A DNA stretch of 13,161 nucleotides. It comes from Candidatus Thalassarchaeaceae archaeon (GTDB lineage Archaea; Thermoplasmatota; Poseidoniia; Poseidoniales; Thalassarchaeaceae). The notes under the pieces are model-generated. The model saw only the letters and a list, made by a program, of their open reading frames with translations, ran no database searches and had not been told where the DNA came from. Every line of letters begins with the position of its first letter. Positions within the stretch are counted from its first letter, which is position 1. This document shows, piece by piece, positions 8,088 through 13,161 of this stretch. The position numbers were made by a program, and so were the translations under genes. Where the stretch lies: contig JASMAJ010000009.1 in the NCBI GenBank assembly GCA_030754395.1, forward strand, positions 1-13,161, written 5' to 3'.

Positions 8088-8098
8088 TTATTTTTTAT
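8088..8098 (+). terminator. T-run, likely pckA terminator
   Basis: TTATTTTTTAT with six consecutive T residues (8091-8096) lies about 100 bases after the pckA stop and just before the stop of the convergent gene. Archaeal RNA polymerase terminates at such T-runs without needing a hairpin. No comparable T-run is seen on the minus strand for the facing gene. Confidence 0.4.
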
Positions 8099-8112
8099 AG
8101 AACGTGTTAGTA

Positions 8113-8400
8113 TCACTCATCTTTGTCAGACATTGTCAGGGCAAGATATACCATGGGGCCGACTACGACAATTATTGCTAATAATAGGGGGATTGGGTCG
8201 GTTTCAGCTGCCGATATAGCTACAATACCAAACCAAGCTAAGAAAAAGAAGGTTCCAACATAAGCAAATATACGAATGGCCCAATATTTTATTTTGCCCC
8301 AAGTCGATACTAGCTCTACGGATTCAGATTCTCTTTCCATATTTTTCTTGGCAGTTTTGCCAGCCATTTTTGAAATCAAGTCCATTAGCCACGCATACAT
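8113..8400 (-). CDS. Small two-helix membrane protein, unknown function
   Basis: The protein has 95 residues and I do not recognise it. Residues 1-35 are hydrophilic and mixed charge (KMAGKTAKKNMERESESVE). Two hydrophobic helices follow at about 39-61 and 69-89, joined by a short acidic loop (SAAETDPIP), and the chain ends in the acidic tail SDKDE. By the positive-inside rule both ends lie in the cytoplasm. The ATG at 8400 follows a TATA-like element about 26 bases upstream, which suggests a leaderless transcript. It stands alone: the next gene on the same strand is 112 bases upstream and pckA is convergent downstream. The in-frame length, start context and membrane pattern support a real gene. 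Confidence 0.7.
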   Translation of the reverse strand: MYAWLMDLISKMAGKTAKKNMERESESVELVSTWGKIKYWAIRIFAYVGTFFFLAWFGIVAISAAETDPIPLLLAIIVVVGPMVYLALTMSDKDE

Positions 8401-8420
8401 TGTTTAAACGACAATTATTA

Positions 8421-8431
8421 AGTATTTTTAA
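8421..8431 (-). promoter_or_regulatory. TATA-like element for the small membrane protein gene
   Basis: Read on the minus strand the sequence is TTAAAAATACT, centred about 26 bases before the ATG at 8400. This is the distance at which the archaeal TATA box sits from the transcription start, so the transcript would begin at or next to the ATG (leaderless). The whole 8401-8512 gap is AT-rich, so other TATA-like words exist nearby. Confidence 0.4.
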
Positions 8432-8512
8432 TTAGTGTCAATAAATAAATAATTTTGCAATAAATTTATGTGTTTAATTTGAAACAACTCATCTAATTGT
8501 GTACCCTATGAT

Positions 8513-9070
8513 TCACGGATTTTCAATATCTTCTAGAATAAGATTACAATTTCTACATCGGTAGCGTCTATTACTACGCCTAGCACGTGGGTGTTCAATT
8601 TCACAAGAAGGGCATTTCCAAATCCACTTAGCCGATTTTTTCCGTAGGTGTTCAGCAAAAGCTGAACCCATTCCCTGTGCCTCTCTGTCAGGCCATAATG
8701 ATTCCATCTGTCGGAATTCCCGGTTATGGTTTGAGAACCCTAACGCGTGAAGATATTCGTGGAATAACAAAAATTTGGTGTATCTAGTCCATTCTTTTGT
8801 CAAAGACTCAGGATGTACATCTATGCACCTTACATCATTCGGGCCTAGTGCATTTTTCTTACGCACGCCTTTCTTGTAACGGCAAACTGCATGCAATCGA
8901 TTTGCGTTTTTTCTCAATCTTCCCAATGGAATTTTCTCCAATTCATTCACAGGCAACATTGCTAATTCCGGAATACTTCTCATTGTAGCAATTACCTCGC
9001 GGGCTTGCTCTTCTAATGTGGGAATTTCCTTGACCTCTATCCAATCATCTAGAACAGACTGGACAACCAT
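8513..9070 (-). CDS. SprT-like zinc metallopeptidase with C-terminal zinc ribbon
   Basis: The protein has 185 residues. The HExxH zinc site is HEYLH at 104-108 (His104, Glu105, His108), followed by a third His at 115 in NHNREF, the spacing typical of SprT-like proteases. The preceding segment (NRLHAVCRYKKG, then DVRCIDVHP) fits the beta-strands before the active-site helix. A zinc ribbon closes the protein: CPSC at 153-156 and CRNC at 172-175, separated by a basic stretch (PRARRSNRRYR) suited to binding nucleic acid. Relatives include bacterial SprT and eukaryotic Spartan/SPRTN, which digests proteins crosslinked to DNA; a role in DNA-protein crosslink repair is therefore an inference. The N-terminal roughly 50 residues are helical and unassigned. 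The start is the ATG at 9070. The upstream gap of 72 bases contains a palindrome, and the ilvE gene lies beyond it on the same strand, so the two may be co-transcribed or separately controlled. Confidence 0.85.
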   Translation of the reverse strand: MVVQSVLDDWIEVKEIPTLEEQAREVIATMRSIPELAMLPVNELEKIPLGRLRKNANRLHAVCRYKKGVRKKNALGPNDVRCIDVHPESLTKEWTRYTKFLLFHEYLHALGFSNHNREFRQMESLWPDREAQGMGSAFAEHLRKKSAKWIWKCPSCEIEHPRARRSNRRYRCRNCNLILEDIENP

Positions 9071-9076
9071 GCTTGT

Positions 9077-9086
9077 TGCTTAAGCA
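9077..9086. promoter_or_regulatory. Palindrome next to the SprT-like gene start
   Basis: TGCTTAAGCA is a perfect 10-bp palindrome six bases upstream of the ATG at 9070. About 15 bases further on, TTGACT (9101-9106) and AGTCAA (9125-9130) form a second inverted repeat with an 18-base spacer. Either could be an operator, but palindromes of this size also occur by chance. Confidence 0.25.
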
Positions 9087-9142
9087 GTCACCCTTCAATG
9101 TTGACTATTGTAGGAACTGTTTAGAGTCAATAAAGACGATTC

Positions 9143-10168
9143 TCAGACCGAAGGCGTCCAGCCGAATGGATCCTCTGCACGTCCTTCTTGGATAGCGGTC
9201 AGAGCATCGTACAATTGGCGAGTTATTGGGCCTATTTCACCTTCACAATATTCTGCCACTTTTCCACTATGCTCAATCTTGCCAATAGGTGAAATTACCG
9301 CAGCAGTGCCTGCGCAGAATGCTTCATCGGCCTGCATAGCAAATTCAATGTCAACTTTTGTTTCACGAACCTCGTAACCCAATGAACGGGCTAGTTCAAT
9401 GGTGGAAAGTCTGGTAATTCCAGGCAGAATTGTACCGGTTAATTCGGGAGTGTAGAGAACGTTATCCTTGACACAGAAGAAGTTGGCTGCTCCTACCTCT
9501 TCGACATAGCGATGTTCTACAGCATCTAGATAGATAATTTCGGCATAACCTTCTGCTTTCGCTTTCTTTGAGGGCATCATACCCGGTGCATAATTTCCAA
9601 TTGCTTTGACTCCACCTGAACCACCAGGTGCAGCTCGATGGAATTCATCTGAAACTTTGAGTGAAATGGGATTCAATCCACCTTTGAAGTACGGCCCAAC
9701 AGGAACCGCGTAAACAAGGAAGGTGTATTCAGGTGCAGGAGCAACACCAAGAATTTCTCCACTACCAAATATGAGGGGCCGGACATACAATTCACCGCGG
9801 CCATTTGGAGGAACCCATCTCTCATTCTGTCGGACTACTTTGTACACCGCATCAAGAAACATTTCTTCACTAACTGGAGGCATGCCTAATCTTCGACAAC
9901 CATCTGCTGAACGTCGAGCATTCAGTTCTGGTCTGAATAGAAGTATTCTACCATCGGGGGCTCGCCGTGCTTTCATTCCTTCAAACAATCCTTGACCATA
10001 ATTGATTACGCCAGCAGCAGGTGACATGGCTAGGTCTTGGAAATCTTGCATGACTCCAGGTTCCCATTCTTCACCTAATTTACAGGTGACGTAGTACATC
10101 CGATCCGTCTTCGTGAAACTGAATGTCAAACTGTCCCAATCAATGGACGGCTCAACATCTTCCAACAA
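9143..10168 (-). CDS. ilvE: Branched-chain amino acid aminotransferase
   Basis: Pyridoxal-phosphate enzyme (fold type IV) that exchanges the amino group between glutamate and the 2-oxo acids of valine, leucine and isoleucine. It closely follows the second IlvE type shared by eukaryotic BCATs and Bacillus YwaA, including the shared C-terminal ending FGWT. Visible motifs, numbered from the start used here, are NYGQGLFEGMKA at 56-67, the cofactor Lys188 in GGVKAIGNYA, Glu224 in EEVGAANFF, GTILPGITR at 245-253 and the substrate-site stretch GTAAVISPIG at 287-296. The redox CxxC of mammalian BCATs is absent. The frame has no ATG before residue 24, yet homology begins earlier (DWDSLTF), so the start must be a TTG or GTG. 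I use TTG at 10168, which leaves about 120 bases for two divergent promoters; TTG 10165, GTG 10204 and TTG 10261 are alternatives. The neighbour to the right, polB, is divergent. Confidence 0.95.
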   Translation of the reverse strand: MLEDVEPSIDWDSLTFSFTKTDRMYYVTCKLGEEWEPGVMQDFQDLAMSPAAGVINYGQGLFEGMKARRAPDGRILLFRPELNARRSADGCRRLGMPPVSEEMFLDAVYKVVRQNERWVPPNGRGELYVRPLIFGSGEILGVAPAPEYTFLVYAVPVGPYFKGGLNPISLKVSDEFHRAAPGGSGGVKAIGNYAPGMMPSKKAKAEGYAEIIYLDAVEHRYVEEVGAANFFCVKDNVLYTPELTGTILPGITRLSTIELARSLGYEVRETKVDIEFAMQADEAFCAGTAAVISPIGKIEHSGKVAEYCEGEIGPITRQLYDALTAIQEGRAEDPFGWTPSV

Positions 10169-10290
10169 CCACGCAACCCCTATTGTGCTAGAGGGAGTGC
10201 ACACTGCTTTCAACAATTCCGGCCAGACAGACTCAAAACCCTGTTCTAGATGTTCGCACAAGGGTTGATTGCAGACAGTCCCACGCTGTG

Positions 10291-12918
10291 ATGGGTATCG
10301 TCATGCGCTGGGAAGGTGAGATGTGTATTGTCTCTGGTTCCTATCAGGCGGTTGAGAGTACACCGCCACGAACTACAGTTGAGTTGTGGTGTCGCGCTCG
10401 CGATGGTTATTCGGTTGTTTTATTGGTTGAAGGATTGCATCCGTATCTAGAAATTTCACCGACAGGAAGGCCTGGAACAGCTGTGGGAGTTAGTGAGAAT
10501 CTAGAATTCGTACGTCAAATGGATGAGGTCATCTCAATCGGTGAACCCGTTGAAAAATGGACTGAGTTGGGAGTTAAACCTCACTGGAAAGTCGAGGTTA
10601 ATCAGCCATATAGAATTAGAAATCTTAGGAAAAGATTGGAGAGTGATTGGTCAATTTCTAGTGCTGATATCCTATTTGTTCACCGCCTTTTACTCGATTT
10701 AGATCTCGGGCCCCACATTATTGCATCAGGCGAAGTAATGTGGGCTGGGGAAAGGGCGCCCGAAGAATTCCAAGCCACATTTGAGGGAGGGCGCGTTGAG
10801 GCTGCTGAAAGGATTCGTAGTTTTGGTGGATCTGGATTATATCCCTGTGACATGGTTGTCGCTTGTTCGCTTGAAGATCTTAGCCAAACCGAACCCTTCC
10901 CTGCTCCTTTTGTTACCTTTTCTTTTGATTTGGAAACGAGCATTAAACACAATACTATACTTTGTGCAGCTGCGGTAATTGAGAGAGGAAATCAACGCAC
11001 TGAGCATGAATTTAGAGGTGATGAAAAGGGTATTCTCGAGGGTTTGACACGCTTGGTTCGTGATGAAGACCCTGATTTCATTACTGGGTACAATATCGAT
11101 AACTTCGATTTGCCTAGAATCATTGAGAGAGCAGAGGAACATGCTGGCAAATCTCGTTTTGAGCAAGCCGCATTGTGCGGCTGGGGACGAGTTCCCGCTG
11201 TTGAGTCTGAGGCCAAGCGATTGAAACCAGTTCGCGCGACAAATAGGGTTTGGCGACTTACAGGAAGAATCCCAATAGATGCTTGGTGGCAGGTTCGCCA
11301 AACACTGCGTCCAGAGCGTGAATCGCTTCGCTTCGTTGCTAACATGCTTTGGCCTGATGACGATGAAAAATCAAAACTCGATGTTGATGCAAGCAAAATG
11401 GATGAGGAATGGGCCAATCGTCCTGACGAAGTTATGGAATATTGTGTTAGAGACACCCACCTTCCGTTGGATATCCTCAATCATCTCCAATCTATCGCTC
11501 GTAAGGAAGCTCTAGCCGCTGTTGCAAAAACTACTGTCGATACCGCTGCTACCGGCACTACTAGTCAATGGATTGATTCACTTGTCATTCGCCTTGCGGA
11601 CCGTGAAAACATTTCCGTGCCAACTACGAAATCTGGTCCAAGAAGGCGAGATCAAATTGCTGGTGGATACGTTCACGAAGTCGAGCCAGGACTCAAGCCT
11701 TGGATTGCAGTCCTTGATTTCAAATCGATGTACCCCTCAATTATGATAGCTCAGAATATCTGTTCCACTACTCTTGTTAGAGACGGTTCAGAGAATGACT
11801 CATACAATTCTTCACCTACCACTAATACTCGATATAGATCAAGTGAAGAGCGACGTGGCTTAGTGCCCCGCTTACTGGCTCAATTAATGGCCCAAAGAGA
11901 TCACCATAAAGCCGAACTAAAGGTTGCCAATGAAACAGGAGATAATGATTCTGCGTTCCTTCACGATCAGTTACAATATGCGGTAAAGATTCTGATGAAT
12001 TCATTCTACGGTGTTTTCGCTTCTAGTTTCTATCGCTTTACTCATCCTGACCTTGGCGCCAGCATTACAGAATGGGCTCGTCACAATATCCGTAGCATTA
12101 TCACTAAAGTTGAGAGTGATGGCTATCCCGTTGTTTACTCAGATACAGATTCGATATTTGTTCAAGCTCCTGTGGAAAAAGATTCACCAATAAACAAACC
12201 AGATGAAGAATCTCTAGTTTATGCTGATTGGAAGGCTGCTAAGGATGAGACTCTGCGATTTGGCGACTCGCTTGCCTCCCGATTTACTAGAGAAGGTGCT
12301 GAACTTGAGTTCGAAACCGCTCTCTCAGCTTTCTTTAGTCACGGAGCAAAGAAGCGCTATGTTGGTCGCATGATTTGGCCGAGAGAAGAACTTCTGATAC
12401 GAGGCTACGAAGTTCGTAGGACGGACTCTTTTCGTCTATTGTCACGTACAATGACAGAAATGTTTGAGTTAATACTAGAAAATGAAACTTGGTCATCAGT
12501 AGAGTTGACAAAACGTGTTATTGATGATGTTAGAGCACGAGATGTTGATGTTGCAGATTTAGTAATCTCGCGCTCATGCAAAGGTCACTTGCGCCGCGAC
12601 GGTAGTGTTGATTTCCACCGAGTTTACAAAAATCCAGATAGTCTTCCATATGTGCGTGCGGCGCGACAACGAATTGAGGCCGGCCTTGGATTCACTCCTG
12701 GAATGAAAGTTGGATGGATTGTGACTGGTTCGAAACAATCTCCTATGCGTGTAGAAGCTTGGATGGTTGATGAGTTAGAAGTAGATCCTCCACAGTACGA
12801 CTCGGAGTTTTATGCAAGGCGCCTTGCGACTGCTTTAGGGCGCGTTACTGAGGCCTTTGGTTGGGATGAAAAAGAGTTACTGGCCGGCTCTCGACAACAA
12901 ACTTTGTTTGATTTTTGA
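10291..12918 (+). CDS. polB: Archaeal family B DNA polymerase with 3'-5' exonuclease
   Basis: Replicative or repair DNA polymerase of 875 residues. The N-terminal domain is followed by the proofreading exonuclease with all three motifs: Exo I Asp213/Glu215 in FSFDLETS, Exo II GYNIDNFD (268-273), and Exo III Tyr384/Asp388 in YCVRD. The polymerase part has motif A DFKSMYPS (476-483), motif B KILMNSFYG (566-574), motif C YSDTDS with catalytic Asp618 and Asp620, KKRY at 687-690, and RGYEVRRTD near 704. Both activities should be intact. The last residues, QQTLFDF, fit the PCNA-interacting motif (Qxx[LIM]xxF), so the enzyme probably works with the sliding clamp. Start options are GTG 10288, ATG 10291, ATG 10303 and ATG 10321; I use the first ATG, though 10303 matches the usual N-terminus equally well. 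It is divergent from ilvE. The lipoprotein gene begins 25-61 bases after its stop. Confidence 0.97.
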   Translation: MGIVMRWEGEMCIVSGSYQAVESTPPRTTVELWCRARDGYSVVLLVEGLHPYLEISPTGRPGTAVGVSENLEFVRQMDEVISIGEPVEKWTELGVKPHWKVEVNQPYRIRNLRKRLESDWSISSADILFVHRLLLDLDLGPHIIASGEVMWAGERAPEEFQATFEGGRVEAAERIRSFGGSGLYPCDMVVACSLEDLSQTEPFPAPFVTFSFDLETSIKHNTILCAAAVIERGNQRTEHEFRGDEKGILEGLTRLVRDEDPDFITGYNIDNFDLPRIIERAEEHAGKSRFEQAALCGWGRVPAVESEAKRLKPVRATNRVWRLTGRIPIDAWWQVRQTLRPERESLRFVANMLWPDDDEKSKLDVDASKMDEEWANRPDEVMEYCVRDTHLPLDILNHLQSIARKEALAAVAKTTVDTAATGTTSQWIDSLVIRLADRENISVPTTKSGPRRRDQIAGGYVHEVEPGLKPWIAVLDFKSMYPSIMIAQNICSTTLVRDGSENDSYNSSPTTNTRYRSSEERRGLVPRLLAQLMAQRDHHKAELKVANETGDNDSAFLHDQLQYAVKILMNSFYGVFASSFYRFTHPDLGASITEWARHNIRSIITKVESDGYPVVYSDTDSIFVQAPVEKDSPINKPDEESLVYADWKAAKDETLRFGDSLASRFTREGAELEFETALSAFFSHGAKKRYVGRMIWPREELLIRGYEVRRTDSFRLLSRTMTEMFELILENETWSSVELTKRVIDDVRARDVDVADLVISRSCKGHLRRDGSVDFHRVYKNPDSLPYVRAARQRIEAGLGFTPGMKVGWIVTGSKQSPMRVEAWMVDELEVDPPQYDSEFYARRLATALGRVTEAFGWDEKELLAGSRQQTLFDF

Positions 12919-12979
12919 GTCTTCACCGCTAGCCGTAGGGTTGATGATGAACCTACGAGCAGGCGTAGTTGTGAGGAGT

Positions 12980-13161
12980 ATGAGAAGTCTTACCGGTTTC
13001 GCAATCATTATGCTTCTGAGTTCAGCAATGGTAGGTTGTTTGGATGCCTTCAGCCTTAACAATGCTCCAACTGCTGAGATGTCTATAGATCCGAGTAGTA
13101 ATATACGCGTTGGCGATGAAATTACATTCAGCGCAGTAGGTTCTTCAGACTCGGACGGAGA
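12980..13161 (+). CDS. PKD-domain lipoprotein (5' part, runs off the window)
   Basis: From the ATG at 12980 the protein begins with a typical lipoprotein signal: basic MRS, a hydrophobic core (LTGFAIIMLLSSAM) and the lipobox MVGC with the lipidated Cys at residue 20 (codon 13037-13039). The mature part starts LDAFSLNNAPTAEMS and leads into a PKD-like domain (RVGDEITFSAVGSSDSDG), matching the family pattern of Ala-Pro start, GDxVxF strand and SSDxDG turn. It is therefore an exported surface protein anchored by lipid; PKD repeats usually serve adhesion or act as spacers in larger surface proteins or secreted enzymes. Upstream in-frame starts exist (ATG 12944 and 12947, GTG 12971) and would lengthen the signal peptide to about 31 residues. 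The frame stays open to the end of the window. The product's overall role cannot be told from this fragment. Confidence 0.75.
   Translation, partial: MRSLTGFAIIMLLSSAMVGCLDAFSLNNAPTAEMSIDPSSNIRVGDEITFSAVGSSDSDG

Noticed and set aside
9143..10168. Redox CxxC switch in the aminotransferase, as in mammalian BCAT
   Set aside because: The corresponding stretch reads GTAAVISPIG, with no paired cysteines.
10837..11480. Minus-strand open frames of 154 and 162 codons within polB
   Set aside because: They overlap the exonuclease region on the opposite strand. All conserved motifs lie in the plus-strand frame, and the antisense products are low in recognisable structure.

Overview
The window looks like a chromosomal segment of a planktonic euryarchaeon, most probably Marine Group II/III (Poseidoniales-like). 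The grounds are an archaeal family B DNA polymerase ending in a PCNA-binding motif, strongly acidic secreted and membrane proteins, a PKD-domain lipoprotein, few Shine-Dalgarno sites, and moderate G+C. The taxonomic call is an inference. I see no rRNA, tRNA, CRISPR array, insertion sequence or phage gene.

Layout. Positions 1-91 hold two small hairpins and possibly the 3' end of a plus-strand gene. From 6245 down to 92 a minus-strand cluster of three genes encodes a giant membrane protein with about 35 helices and unknown function, a membrane-anchored extracytoplasmic protein whose C-terminus I read as an FKBP-type prolyl isomerase fold, and a SAM-dependent methyltransferase with a THUMP-like C-terminal domain. 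The last two overlap by one base (TGATG). A short divergent region (6246-6373) with a perfect odd palindrome separates this cluster from a plus-strand ATP-type phosphoenolpyruvate carboxykinase gene (pckA). Three minus-strand genes follow: a small two-helix membrane protein, a SprT-like zinc metallopeptidase with a C-terminal zinc ribbon, and a branched-chain aminotransferase (ilvE). The aminotransferase is divergent from the plus-strand DNA polymerase B gene. After it a lipoprotein gene with the start of a PKD domain runs off the right edge.

How the genes fit together. PckA (gluconeogenesis from oxaloacetate) and IlvE (last step of Val/Leu/Ile synthesis, or first step of their breakdown) are central metabolism. 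PolB and the SprT-like protease belong to DNA replication and repair. The least explained part is the three-gene cluster at 92-6245: its order and overlap suggest co-expression of a huge polytopic membrane protein with an extracytoplasmic FKBP-like protein, but no known pathway joins the three products.
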